Assembly (NCBI GenBank): GCA_945874145.1
Contig: CAMCFN010000004.1
Span: 69,407-133,406 of the forward strand
Direction of reading: 5' to 3'
Origin: Akkermansia muciniphila
GTDB taxonomy: Bacteria > Verrucomicrobiota > Verrucomicrobiia > Limisphaerales > SXTU01
DNA length: 64,000 bases
Both the position numbers and the translations under genes were made by a program. Each line of letters opens with the position of its first letter. The first letter of the stretch is position 1. Shown one piece after another: positions 53,463-62,203 of the stretch. Below the pieces are notes generated by a model. That model had not been told where the DNA came from and searched no databases. It was given only the letters and a program-made list of their open reading frames with translations.

Positions 53463-54770
53463 TTGACTCAGATTAAATGTTACCGGGGCGGGGAGTTGGA
53501 CGAGGTGTCCGACGATACGTTGACTCAGATTCGTGGTTACCCAAGCCCCGAACATGAGTCTGTCCGCCAAACGCGAGGCCCTGGCCCGCATTCACGGCCG
53601 TTACGGCCGCGCCGGTCGGCCGCACAAGTCGCGCATCCTCGATGAGTTTTGCGCCACCTGCGGCTATCATCGCAAGGCCGCCCTGCGGCTGCTGAACCGT
53701 CCCATGCCCACTGGGCCGCTCAAACGCTCGGGCCCCAAGCGCACCTACGAGCCAGCGCAGGTGCTGCCTGTGCTCAAGGCCATCTGGCTGGCCAGCGAGC
53801 AGCCCTGCAGCAAACTCCTGAAGGCGGCGCTGCCCCACTGGCTGGCCCATCACCAACGGCGCACCGCACCCTTGTCTGAGGCTTTTAAGGAAAAACTCCT
53901 CCAGATCAGTCCGGCGCAGATCGACCGGCTCCTGCGGCCCGCTCGGGTGCAGCATCCCAAGAAGGGCCTCCCCACCACGCGGCCCGGCACGCTGCCGCTG
54001 CGCCAGTCTGTGCCCACCCGCGGGGGGCCGCCCGACACCACGCGGCCCGGCTCCGTCGAGGCCGACACCGTGGCGCATTGCGACGACTCCACGGAGTGGT
54101 GACTATGTCAATTCCCTCACGTTCACCGAGCTTTACAGCGGGTGGACGGAGAACCGCGCCGTCTGGAACAAGAGTGCCGAGGCCGTGCTCGTGCAGGAGC
54201 TGGAGCTGGAGCTGGTGGTGCCCTATGAGATGAAGAACTTCCACACCGACAACGGGGGCGAGTTCCTCAACTGGGCGCTGCACCGGCACCTGACGGGGCG
54301 GCCGATGCAGCTGCCTTGGACGCGCAGCCGGGCCTACCGCAAGACGACAATGCGCACTGCGAGCAGAAGAACTGGACGCATGTTCGGCAGCGCTTTGGCC
54401 ACGAGCGCTTCGGCCATCCTGAGCTGGTGCCGCTGATGAACGAGCTGTATGCCAAGGAATGGAGCCAGTTCACCAACCACTTCAAGCCGACGTTCAAGCT
54501 CCTGAAGCGTGAGAAGAAGGAGGGCAAGACCAAGCGGGTCTACGAGCCGACCCCGCGCACGCCCTATGAGCGGCTGCTGGCGAGCCCGGACCTCCCGGAG
54601 GCGACGAAGGCCAGGCTGCGGGCACAACACGCTGGGTTGGATCCCTACGAGCTGAAGAAAAGCATTGAGGCCAAGCTGGGGAGATTCTTCACTGCGTTGG
54701 GTAACTTGGATCGTGAGTCAACGAAGACCTGACGGTCCCCAGCTCCCGGTAACATTTAGCCGTGAGTCAA
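53463..54770. mobile_element. Integrase-type IS with four terminal motifs (about 1308 bp), degenerate
   Basis: Outer inverted repeats: TTGACTCAGATTAAATGTTA (then CCGGGG) at the left, and TTGACTCACGGCTAAATGTT (then ACCGGG) as the reverse complement of the right end. Inner copies, TTGACTCAGATTCGTGGTTA (then CC) at 53520 and TTGACTCACGATCCAAGTTA (then CC) from the right at about 54721, repeat the pattern TTGACTCA-N8/9-GTTACC. Four sites in all, as direct and inverted pairs. Encodes one rve-type transposase with two frame-changing errors. No target duplication was found at the outer ends. Family not certain (IS481/ISNCY-like). Confidence 0.75.
53554..54732 (+). pseudogene. DDE integrase-type transposase with two compensating frameshifts
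   Basis: From ATG 53554 in frame 1 (MSLSAKREALARIHGRYGRA; FCATCGYHRKAALRLLNRP; GSVEADTVAHCD with a first catalytic Asp) to about 54096, where one extra base sends the frame to a stop at 54102. Homology continues in the next frame (GDYVNSLTFTELYSGW, MKNFHTDNGGEFLNWAL with the second Asp) to about 54343, where one base appears lost and the original frame resumes (NAHCEQKNWTHVRQRF with the Glu) to the TGA at 54732. The two errors cancel. The protein is therefore inactive as it stands. Confidence 0.8.
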
Positions 54771-54830
54771 TACGGCTTGTGTGTCGCACGCTTGCCTTCA
54801 CCCTGAGCCGTGTGTTTAGTTGCCCGCCAC

Positions 54831-55286
54831 ATGCCGCCCGCCGCCACGCCGTCGCGCCCCACCCAGAGCGCGGAAGATTACTTGGAGCGTATCCATGAGT
54901 TGATGGAGGAGAAGCAGTGCGCGCGTGTTGCGGACATTGCCTCCTCGCTCAACGTCAGCCAGGCCAGCGTCACCAGCATGGTTCAGAAGCTTGCCGAACA
55001 GGGTTACCTCAACTACCAGAAGTATCGCCGAGGACCTGGGCTATCCCTGACAAAAAAAGGTCTTGTCGTAGCCCGCCGCATTCGGCAACGGCACGCCACG
55101 CTCTCACGATTCTTTTCCCTCCTCGGTTTGGACCCGGCCACCCAGCAGGCCGACATCGAGGGTATCGAACATCATCTCAGCCCCGACACGGTGGCGTGCC
55201 TGGCGGATCTGGCGGAATTTTTTGAGCACAACCCAGCGGTGCTGGAGCAATTCTCCAAGTCCCGGGCACGGGTTCAAAACCCGTGA
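54831..55286 (+). CDS. DtxR/MntR-like metal-dependent regulator
   Basis: 151 residues from ATG 54831. SAEDYLERIHELMEEKQCAR starts the winged helix; ADIASSLNVSQASVTSMVQKL is the helix-turn-helix and YQKYRRGPGLSLTKKG the wing. Then the dimerisation part LSRFFSLLGLDPATQQADIEGIEHHLS, as in MntR. Probable manganese or iron responsive repressor; its operators were not identified. It starts 60 bases after the IS end and overlaps the following gene by four bases. Confidence 0.85.
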   Translation: MPPAATPSRPTQSAEDYLERIHELMEEKQCARVADIASSLNVSQASVTSMVQKLAEQGYLNYQKYRRGPGLSLTKKGLVVARRIRQRHATLSRFFSLLGLDPATQQADIEGIEHHLSPDTVACLADLAEFFEHNPAVLEQFSKSRARVQNP

Positions 55287-55681
55287 CGCCACACTCCCCC
55301 CGCACGCCCATTCCGTGGGATCGGCTAACCGTCCTGGCGGAAGAGGAGGTGTGCGCCACGATTGCGGATCTGCCGGCGGAACTCCGTGCCCGCGCCGAGT
55401 CGCTGCCCGTGCTTTACGAACGGGTGCCCAGCGAGGATCTGCTGACCGATGGAGTCACCCCGGACACGCTGGGGCTTTTCGTGGGCGAAGACTTTCCGCA
55501 TGGGGAGGGCGGGCCCCTGCCACTGCCGCCGCAAATTATCCTGTTCCTGGATAACCTGTGGGACTTTTCCGGAGCAGATGAGGAGGTGTTTCTCGATGAA
55601 GTCCGCGTCACCTACGGCCACGAACTGGGCCACTACCTCGGGTTGAGTGAGGAGGAATTGGACGAGCGCGGGTTGTTGTGA
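55283..55681 (+). CDS. Minimal zincin-like metallopeptidase
   Basis: 132 residues from a GTG overlapping the MntR-like stop. The C-terminal HELGHYLGLSEEEL (HELGH at 113-117) is the zinc-binding motif of the small matrix-metalloprotease-like (DUF1025-type) family; the upstream LPPQIILFLDNLWDF matches the usual strand before it. No signal peptide, so probably cytoplasmic. The coupling to a metal regulator suggests joint expression. Confidence 0.8.
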   Translation: MTPHSPRTPIPWDRLTVLAEEEVCATIADLPAELRARAESLPVLYERVPSEDLLTDGVTPDTLGLFVGEDFPHGEGGPLPLPPQIILFLDNLWDFSGADEEVFLDEVRVTYGHELGHYLGLSEEELDERGLL

Positions 55682-55683
55682 GC

Positions 55684-55764
55684 GGAGCGCCGGTCTCCGC
55701 CCCGGCGTGCTCGCGGGCAGTTTCGTAACGGAATCACAACGCTCGGGTCGGAGTCCGGCGCTCC
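55684..55764. repeat. Family A hairpin-pair repeat, copy 4
   Basis: Left GGAGCGCCGGTCTCCGCCCC; right, reverse complemented, GGAGCGCCGGACTCCGACCC. The design GGAGCGC plus inner palindrome is the same as the other copies but the inner part differs. It lies between convergent genes. Confidence 0.65.
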
Positions 55765-55769
55765 ACCTA

Positions 55770-57605
55770 TCACGCCTCGATAAACTTGATCGAGCGCGCC
55801 TTCTCCGACCGTTTGCGGGCGTTCTCATCAAGCACCTTCTTGCGGAGGCGAAGATTCTTGGGCGTGGCCTCGACGTATTCATCCACGTCGATGTATTCGA
55901 GGGCGCGCTCCAAACTCAGCTTCATGGGCGGCGCGAGCTGGATGCCCTTGCCGTCGCCGCCGGACCGCATGTTGTTGAGCTTCTTTTCCCGCACCGGGTT
56001 GACCATGAGGTCGGTGTCGCGGGCGTTTTCGCCGACGATCATGCCGACATAAATTGCGTCGCCGGGCTCGACCATGAGCTTGCCGCGTTCCTGCACCATG
56101 TTGAGCGCGTAGGGGGTGGCTTCGCCGTTGTCCATCGAGACCAGCGAACCGTTCTTGCGGGCGGGGATTTCGCCGCGGTCCTCGCCGTATTCGTGGAAGA
56201 GGTGGCTCATCACGCCCATGCCCTTGGTCATGTTCACGAGGTCGGTCTCGAAGCCGATCAGGCCGCGCATGGGCACGAGCGCCTCGACGGACACCGTGTT
56301 GGCGACGTGATTCATGTTGGTGATCTGCGCCTTGCGGGTGGAGAGCGTCTCCATGATGGCGCCGAGATTCTCATTCGGGATTTCGACGTAGAGCTTCTCG
56401 ATGGGTTCGAGGGAGGTGTCGTCCGGGCCTTTTTTCCAGAGCACCTCGGGCCGGGACACGAGGACTTCGTGGCCTTCACGGCGCATCTGCTCGACGAGGA
56501 TGGCGATCTGCATTTCGCCCCGGCCGGAGACGGCGAAGATCTTCGGGTCACTCGTCTGCGCGATGCGCAGGGCGACGTTGGTGCGGATTTCCTTAACGAG
56601 GCGGTCCCAGATGTGGCGCGCGGTGACGAGCTTGCCGTCCTGGCCGGCGAGCGGGCCGTCGTTGACCGCGAACTCCATCTGAATGGTCGGCGGATCAATC
56701 GGGATGTAGGGAATGGCCGGGCGGGCCTCGGAATCGCAAATCGTTTCGCCAATGAAGACATCCTCGAAGCCGGTGAGGCCGACAATGTCACCGGCGTGCG
56801 CCTCCTGCACCTCGATGCGCTTCATGCCCTCGAAGTGGAAGATCATCGTGATCTTGCCCTTGGTAATGCGGCCGTCGCCGTGGCGGCAGATGGCGGGCTC
56901 GCCTACCTTCACCTTGCCCTCGACGATCTTGCCGAAGGCGATCCGGCCGAGGTAATCGGAGTAATCCAAGTTCGCCACGAGCACCTGAAAGCCGTCGCCG
57001 GCCTTGGCGCGCGGGGGCGGGATGTGCTTCACGATGGCGTCGAAGAGCGGCTCCATCGTGCCGCTGACGTGTTCGAGTTCGACCTTGGCGTAACCATCCT
57101 TGGCCGAGCAGTAGATGAACGGGAAATCCAGTTGCTCGTCGGTCGCGTTGAGCGACATGAACAGCTCGAACACCAAATCCAGCACCTTTTTGGGCGTGGC
57201 GTTGGCGCGGTCAATCTTGTTGATGACCACGATGGGCTTGGCCCCGGCTTCGAGCGCCTTGCGCAGCACGAAGCGCGTCTGCGCCTGCGGGCCGTCGGTG
57301 GAGTCCACCACGAGCAGCACGCCGTCGATCATGTTCATGATGCGCTCCACCTCGCCGCCGAAGTCGGCGTGGCCCGGAGTGTCCACGATGTTGATGTGGT
57401 AGTTCTTGTATTTGAACGCGGCGTTCTTGGCCTTGATCGTGATGCCCTTTTCCTTCTCAAGGTCCATCGAGTCCATCAGGCGCTCTTCCGACGACTCATG
57501 CTGGTTGGCGCGGAACGTGCCGGATTGTTTCAGGAGGCAGTCCACGAGCGTGGTTTTGCCGTGGTCCACGTGCGCGATGATGGCGATGTTGCGAATGTGC
57601 TGCAT
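55770..57605 (-). CDS. typA: Ribosome-associated GTPase TypA/BipA
   Basis: 611 residues from the ATG at 57605 ([20 protein letters not shown]); an ATG at 57632 would add nine residues and cannot be excluded. G1 AHVDHGKT, switch [14 protein letters not shown]4 NKIDR and G5 SAKDGYA are all present, then domains II-V with [17 protein letters not shown] and [11 protein letters not shown]. Translational GTPase that binds ribosomes under stress and at low temperature. The gap upstream (57606-57853) shows no gene on either strand. Confidence 0.92.
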   Translation of the reverse strand: MQHIRNIAIIAHVDHGKTTLVDCLLKQSGTFRANQHESSEERLMDSMDLEKEKGITIKAKNAAFKYKNYHINIVDTPGHADFGGEVERIMNMIDGVLLVVDSTDGPQAQTRFVLRKALEAGAKPIVVINKIDRANATPKKVLDLVFELFMSLNATDEQLDFPFIYCSAKDGYAKVELEHVSGTMEPLFDAIVKHIPPPRAKAGDGFQVLVANLDYSDYLGRIAFGKIVEGKVKVGEPAICRHGDGRITKGKITMIFHFEGMKRIEVQEAHAGDIVGLTGFEDVFIGETICDSEARPAIPYIPIDPPTIQMEFAVNDGPLAGQDGKLVTARHIWDRLVKEIRTNVALRIAQTSDPKIFAVSGRGEMQIAILVEQMRREGHEVLVSRPEVLWKKGPDDTSLEPIEKLYVEIPNENLGAIMETLSTRKAQITNMNHVANTVSVEALVPMRGLIGFETDLVNMTKGMGVMSHLFHEYGEDRGEIPARKNGSLVSMDNGEATPYALNMVQERGKLMVEPGDAIYVGMIVGENARDTDLMVNPVREKKLNNMRSGGDGKGIQLAPPMKLSLERALEYIDVDEYVEATPKNLRLRKKVLDENARKRSEKARSIKFIEA

Positions 57606-57853
57606 ATCAAAAGCTGTTACCGGCGTGTCCATAGTGCAAGTGACCAACCCACGCAGCGAAAGCCAACGGAAGTGCAGGCGGTCACCGGGCGCGGGAATCT
57701 GCCGGGCCGCGCACTATGCCGGGCGGCAGAGAAAGGTCAAGCGGCGGTTCTGAGTTTGGTGAGTGTGACAAGCTGAGGGACCGACTCTGGCGGGCGGACC
57801 ACGGAGCCATGCAGCCCGTCGGCTGCTCCGGTCTGAAGCCATGCCCCGTGGGT

Positions 57854-58861
57854 TCAGCCAAGGCCAAGAAACTTGTCCCGGCCCGCCACCAACGCCGCCA
57901 TCTTGCGATCCGCCACGCTGCGGGAGAGCATCCAGAATCCACAGTCGGGATGCACCCAGCGCACGCGTTCGGCTCCCAGCACCTTCACGGCATGGGCAAG
58001 GCGGGCGGCGATGAGATCAGGCGATTCGACCTCGTTGTCCTTGATGTCCACGACCCCGAGGCCCAGGGCGATGCCGGGGCGAAGCTCACGGAACACCTCC
58101 AACTCGTCGTAGCCTCGCCGGGCAAATTCCAAGACGAGATGATCCACGTCGAGGCGGTTGAGGAAGGGCAGGAGATTGCGCCAATATCCTTTCTGGATGC
58201 TCTGCCCGCCGTAGTTGCCGAAGCAGAGATGCAGCCCCTTCTGCCCGCGCACCGCTTGGAGGACGTGGTTGATCGGCTCGTGCGCCCAGTCCGCGTCCTC
58301 CGGGTGCCCGGTGAGATTGGCTTCGTCCACCTGCACGACGGCGGCGTCAATATCCGCCACCTGCCGGCGCAGCACTTCGGCCAGGGCCATGGTGAGCGCG
58401 CGGGTATCCGGGTAAAACACGTTCACCAGCGTCTTGGCCAGCATGTAGGGCGAAGTCAGCGTGAACTTCAGCGGCCGGGAAGTGAGCCCCTTCACCGCCT
58501 GCCAGGCCGCCGGGAGGTTCAGCGTGCCTTCGCCCACCGGAGCCCGCACCACGCCGGCCGGCTGCGTGCGGAACTTCATGCCGGGTGCCGACCGGAACTT
58601 GAACAACTCCTCGCGCGACAGACCCGGGTCGATGCCGGTCATCGGCCGGATAAAATAGTCGATCATCCCATTGGTCTCGGGGTGATTCACATCAAACCGG
58701 GACAGCTCCCCGTCCGCGATGACGTCCAACCCGGCGAGTTCCTGGGTCTTGAGCACCACTAGGATGGCATCGCGCAACGCGTTAGCCGTGGGGAAGGCGG
58801 CGAGCCACGCCGGGACCGGATAACTGCCGACGACGGTGGTCTGAATGGCGGGCGTGGACAT
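57854..58861 (-). CDS. Cobalamin-independent methionine synthase-like (MetE C-terminal-like) protein
   Basis: 335 residues: TTVVGSYPVPAWLAAF, GLDVIADGELSR, VVQVDEANLTGHPEDADW, HLCFGNYGG and VRWVHPDCGFWMLSR. These are the zinc ligands (His, Cys in HLC and Cys in PDCGFW) and the fold of the MetE C-terminal barrel, without the N-terminal half of true MetE. Such shorter proteins act as methyltransferases on homocysteine or related thiols, or on the uroporphyrinogen-decarboxylase side. Substrate open. Confidence 0.8.
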   Translation of the reverse strand: MSTPAIQTTVVGSYPVPAWLAAFPTANALRDAILVVLKTQELAGLDVIADGELSRFDVNHPETNGMIDYFIRPMTGIDPGLSREELFKFRSAPGMKFRTQPAGVVRAPVGEGTLNLPAAWQAVKGLTSRPLKFTLTSPYMLAKTLVNVFYPDTRALTMALAEVLRRQVADIDAAVVQVDEANLTGHPEDADWAHEPINHVLQAVRGQKGLHLCFGNYGGQSIQKGYWRNLLPFLNRLDVDHLVLEFARRGYDELEVFRELRPGIALGLGVVDIKDNEVESPDLIAARLAHAVKVLGAERVRWVHPDCGFWMLSRSVADRKMAALVAGRDKFLGLG

Positions 58862-59019
58862 GTCGCGATAACACCGCCTGCGGGTCGGGCTGGAAAGCCA
58901 AATCAGCTTGTAGCACGCGGTGCCGCAGCGGATTTCACGGTTGACGCTTGGCTTCAGCGGCCCGTAGGCTTTTCTAATAACTGCTAGGCTGCGTGTCGCA
59001 CGTCCGGCGGAAAGCTCTC

Positions 59020-59229
59020 ATGGCCGAAGGTTATTGCGTCAAATGCAAGGCGAAGAAGGAAATCACCGACGGCGTTGAAGAGGTGATGAAGAACGGGCGC
59101 AAGGCCATCAAGGGTCGGTGCCCCGCCTGCGGCACGGTGATGTTCAAGATTTTGGGTGGCAAGGCGGCTGCCTCGGCCGTTCCCCCGTCGGCTTCGGAGC
59201 CGCCCGCTGCCACTCCACCCGCAGCCTGA
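59020..59229 (+). CDS. DUF5679 small zinc-ribbon protein
   Basis: 69 residues from ATG 59020. MAEGYCVKCKAKKEITDGVE, then KGRCPACGTVMFKILG: two CxxC knuckles as in the DUF5679 family of short archaeal/bacterial proteins. An Ala/Pro/Ser-rich tail follows (PPSASEPPAATPPAA). Function unknown. It ends 27 bases before the NDK gene and may be co-transcribed with it. Confidence 0.75.
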   Translation: MAEGYCVKCKAKKEITDGVEEVMKNGRKAIKGRCPACGTVMFKILGGKAAASAVPPSASEPPAATPPAA

Positions 59230-59256
59230 TCGGTCGGTTATTTCCCCCCAATTCTC

Positions 59257-60435
59257 ATGGCCCAGCAACTTGCCTACGTCATTGTCACGCCTTACACCCT
59301 GGCCAAATCCCGCACTGGCGGCATTTTGGCCCGGTTGATCAGCCGCACGGGTTTGGAACTCGTCGCCGCCCGCCTCTTTGGCGCGCGGCAGGAGCTGGTC
59401 GAGGAATACTCCAAGGTGGTCATCTCGGCGGCGGACCCGCAGGACCGGGGCGTGCAGCAGCTCATCCACGATTACATCGTTCGTGAATTGGGGCCGGACC
59501 CGAAGTCCGGCCGCCGTCGCCGGTGCATGATGCTCCTGTTCAAGGGCGAGGACGCCGTGCGCAAGATCCGCGCGGTGGTCGGCAACATCAGCCACACCAG
59601 CCGCACGGGTGAAACCATCCGCGACACGTTCGGGGACTACGTTCTCGATGAGCACGGGCAGGTGCGCTACTTCGAGCCCGCCGTGCTCGCCGCGCCGAAT
59701 GCCGACGAGGCCAATCAGAAGCTCAAGCTCTGGGCGCGTTATTCCGATGCCGATGGCGGCATCCTCGATGATTGCGTCGAGCATCCCACCGATGTGCCGG
59801 TGGAGCGCACGTTGGTTCTCATCAAGCCGGACAATTTCCGCTTTGCCACCGGCCGCCCGGGCAACGTCATCGACTTCTTCAGCCGCACCGGCCTTTACAT
59901 CGTCGGCATCCGCGTGCTCCACATGAGCACGGCGCAGGCGATGGAGTTTTACGGCCCGGTGAAGGACTTCCTCCGCACCAAGCTCAAGGGGGTGATCGCT
60001 GCCAAGGCCAAGGCCGTCCTCGAAAAGGATCCCAGCATCGGCTTCACCATCCCGCCGGAAGCCGAGGCCAAGCTCGCCGACATCCTCGGCCCCGTCTTTG
60101 GCGACAACCAGTTTGACAACATCGTGCGCTTCATGTGCGGTCGTTCGGAGTCGGAATGCTCGCCGGACCAGCTCGCCGAACCTGGCACCGAGAAGTGCAT
60201 CGCGCTGGTTTACGAAGGGCAGAACGCCGTCGCCAAAATCCGCGACGTGCTCGGCCCCACGGACCCGGCCAAGGCTCCTCCCGGTTCCATCCGCCGCGAG
60301 TTTGGCTCGAACATCATGGTCAACGCCGCCCACGCCAGCGATGCCCCGGACAGCGCCCGCCGCGAACTCGGCATCGTCAAGGTCGAGGCCAACGATTTAA
60401 AACGCGTCGTCGAGCAGTTCTGCGGCAGTTTGTGA
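59257..60435 (+). CDS. ndk: Two-domain nucleoside diphosphate kinase
   Basis: 392 residues, two NDK folds in tandem (about 1-185 and 186-392). The second has RTLVLIKPDNFRFATGRPG, FYGPVKDFL and MVNAAHASDAPDSARREL with the phospho-accepting His 359. The first keeps the fold (VIVTPYTLAKSRTGG, LISRTGLELVAARLF) but at the histidine position reads FEPAVLAAPNADEA, with no His. One active site, presumably with a regulatory or scaffold half; a single 140-150-residue domain is the usual NDK length. Confidence 0.8.
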   Translation: MAQQLAYVIVTPYTLAKSRTGGILARLISRTGLELVAARLFGARQELVEEYSKVVISAADPQDRGVQQLIHDYIVRELGPDPKSGRRRRCMMLLFKGEDAVRKIRAVVGNISHTSRTGETIRDTFGDYVLDEHGQVRYFEPAVLAAPNADEANQKLKLWARYSDADGGILDDCVEHPTDVPVERTLVLIKPDNFRFATGRPGNVIDFFSRTGLYIVGIRVLHMSTAQAMEFYGPVKDFLRTKLKGVIAAKAKAVLEKDPSIGFTIPPEAEAKLADILGPVFGDNQFDNIVRFMCGRSESECSPDQLAEPGTEKCIALVYEGQNAVAKIRDVLGPTDPAKAPPGSIRREFGSNIMVNAAHASDAPDSARRELGIVKVEANDLKRVVEQFCGSL

Positions 60436-60440
60436 ACGAA

Positions 60441-60513
60441 GCGCCGGTGTTCAACCGGCGTGCTCGCGTCTCCCTTTCGCAGGCGGCTTGTGCAGGTTGG
60501 ACACCTGCGCTCC
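60441..60513. repeat. Family A hairpin-pair repeat, copy 5
   Basis: Left GCGCCGGTGTTCAACCGGCG; right, reverse complemented, GGAGCGCAGGTGTCCAACCT followed by GC. Each arm is a hairpin of its own (GCCGGT/ACCGGC; GCAGGT/ACCTGC). Between the ndk stop and the glutathione peroxidase gene. Confidence 0.6.
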
Positions 60514-60531
60514 ATGCGCTACTCTCCCGCC

Positions 60532-61080
60532 ATGAAACTCGCGCTCACGCTCATCCTCGCCGTGCTCACCCAGCTCGCTGCCGCCCAGTCCAAGCCGCTC
60601 GCCGACATCCCGCTCAAGGATATCAACGGCAAGGACACCTCGCTGAAGGCCTATGCCGGCAAGGCGCTCCTCATCGTCAACGTCGCCTCCCAGTGTGGGG
60701 CCACCCCGCAATACGGCGGTCTCGAAGTGCTCCACAAGCAATACGGTCCGCGCGGTTTCACGGTGCTTGGCTTCCCCTGCAACGACTTCGGCGCGCAGGA
60801 GCCGGGCAGCCCGGCCGAGATCAAGGAATTCTGCACCACGAACTACAAAGTCACCTTCCCGCTCTTTGCCAAAGTCCACATTGCCGACGGGCCTGAACAG
60901 CACCCGCTCTTCACCGCGCTCACCGGCAAAGACTCCCCGCACCCCGGCCGCGTGACTTGGAACTTCAGCAAATTCCTCGTGGGCCGCGACGGCAAGCTCG
61001 TCGCGCGCTTCGACACCGGCACCGAGCCGGATGACGCGGCGCTCGTGAAGGCCATCGAGAAGGCGCTGGCGGCGAAGTGA
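60532..61080 (+). CDS. Glutathione peroxidase family protein (exported)
   Basis: 182 residues from ATG 60532, with a signal peptide (MKLALTLILAVLTQLAAAQ). Peroxidatic Cys 55 in NVASQCGATPQYGGLE (a Sec/Cys position), then the signature GFPCNDFGAQEPG with the Gln, and RVTWNFSKFLVG with the Trp. Thiol peroxidase of the GPx/BtuE type; periplasmic form. In-frame ATG at 60514 would lengthen the N-terminus and weaken the signal peptide. Confidence 0.85.
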   Translation: MKLALTLILAVLTQLAAAQSKPLADIPLKDINGKDTSLKAYAGKALLIVNVASQCGATPQYGGLEVLHKQYGPRGFTVLGFPCNDFGAQEPGSPAEIKEFCTTNYKVTFPLFAKVHIADGPEQHPLFTALTGKDSPHPGRVTWNFSKFLVGRDGKLVARFDTGTEPDDAALVKAIEKALAAK

Positions 61081-61089
61081 GCCTTCGCC

Positions 61090-61962
61090 TTGCACCCGCT
61101 CCCCGCCCGCGTTAAGAAAGCCCGCCGCTGGCTCGTGCCTTTGCTGGGACTGCTGGTGGTCGCCCTGATGCTTTACCGCTTCGAGCACAGCCAAGTTTAT
61201 CATCCGACCCGCGACTCGGAATACACGCCCGACGACGTGGGCCGCCCTGCGGAGGACGTCTGGCTGAAGACAGCCGACGGTGTGCGCCTCCACGCCTGGT
61301 TCTTCGCAGCGGAAAAGTCCTCGCCTCGCGCCAAGTTCGTGATGCTTTTCTGCCACGGCAATGGCGGCAACCTCACCTCGCGTCCCGGCTACTACCGCGC
61401 GATTCTCGAAACCGGCGTCAACCTCCTCACCTTCGACTACCGTGGCTACGGTCGCAGCGACGGCGAGCCGAGCGAAGCCGGCACTTACACCGACGCCGAG
61501 GCAGCCTACCAGTGGCTCCGCACGCGCGGCTTTGCGCCGGAGCACATCCTCGTCTGGGGCGAGTCGCTGGGGGGTGGCATCGCCAGCCACGTCGCCGCCA
61601 CCGAACACGTCGGCGGCCTCATGCTGCAAAGCACCTTCACGAGCATTCCGGACATTGGCGCAGAGGTTTTCCCCTGGCTGCCGGTGAAACTCATCAGCCG
61701 CATCAAATACGACACGCACAGCCGCCTGCCGCATCTCAAGTGTCCGGTCGTCGTCATGCACAGTCGGGCGGACACCACCATTCGCTTCGGTCACGGCGAG
61801 CGGAACTTCGCTGCCGCGCGTGAGCCAAAGGCGTTCGTCGAAATCGGCGGCGACCATAACGACGCCCTCCTCGCCAACCGCTCCGCCTACGTGGCCGGGG
61901 CTGAGCGGTTGGTGCGACTGGCCGAAAGCGCGCAGGTAAGAAAGCGGGAGAGTGAGAACTGA
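61090..61962 (+). CDS. Membrane-anchored alpha/beta hydrolase
   Basis: 290 residues from a TTG at 61090. A TM helix near the N-terminus (WLVPLLGLLVVALMLYRF), then the hydrolase fold: oxyanion region FCHGNGGNLTSR, DYRGYGRSDG, nucleophile elbow VWGESLGGGIAS (Ser), the acid in VVVMHSRADTTI, and His in IGGDHND. The pattern matches YtkP/FrsA-like alpha/beta hydrolases seen widely (often called lysophospholipase-like). Substrate unknown. It starts ten bases after gpx. Confidence 0.8.
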   Translation: MHPLPARVKKARRWLVPLLGLLVVALMLYRFEHSQVYHPTRDSEYTPDDVGRPAEDVWLKTADGVRLHAWFFAAEKSSPRAKFVMLFCHGNGGNLTSRPGYYRAILETGVNLLTFDYRGYGRSDGEPSEAGTYTDAEAAYQWLRTRGFAPEHILVWGESLGGGIASHVAATEHVGGLMLQSTFTSIPDIGAEVFPWLPVKLISRIKYDTHSRLPHLKCPVVVMHSRADTTIRFGHGERNFAAAREPKAFVEIGGDHNDALLANRSAYVAGAERLVRLAESAQVRKRESEN

Positions 61963-62203
61963 ATCCGAACTCCGATGTTTGCGCTCCGAGGGAGCAACGC
62001 CCCGGGCTAGCTTGTGTGAGGCTCTCGGCCTTGGACCAGCGGGAGCGCGGCGTGCGCCCACGGCGCGAGGGATGAAGCCGACGGTCGCATCGGGATTCGC
62101 GATTGCCATCTCCACCTCCCTGTAACTCGCTTGCACACGTGGATGTCTGCGCTACAATACACGGCGGCGCGCAATTAACTGTCAAAGACCCGCAACAACT
62201 CTT

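Noticed and set aside
53455-54785. Target duplication for the integrase-type IS
   Set aside because: GGCTTG occurs on both flanks but not directly against the element ends, so it is not a proper duplication.
55255-55290. Possible tRNA T-arm at GGTTCAAAACCCG
   Set aside because: It lies inside the regulator's reading frame and no acceptor stem or anticodon arm surrounds it.
57606-57853. Coding region upstream of typA
   Set aside because: Frames in this 248-base gap are short and lack any motif; the open frame on the plus strand is the antisense of typA continuing past it.
61963-62203. A further family A repeat
   Set aside because: GGAGCGCGGCGTGCGCC appears once but its inverted partner could not be located, so it was left out.
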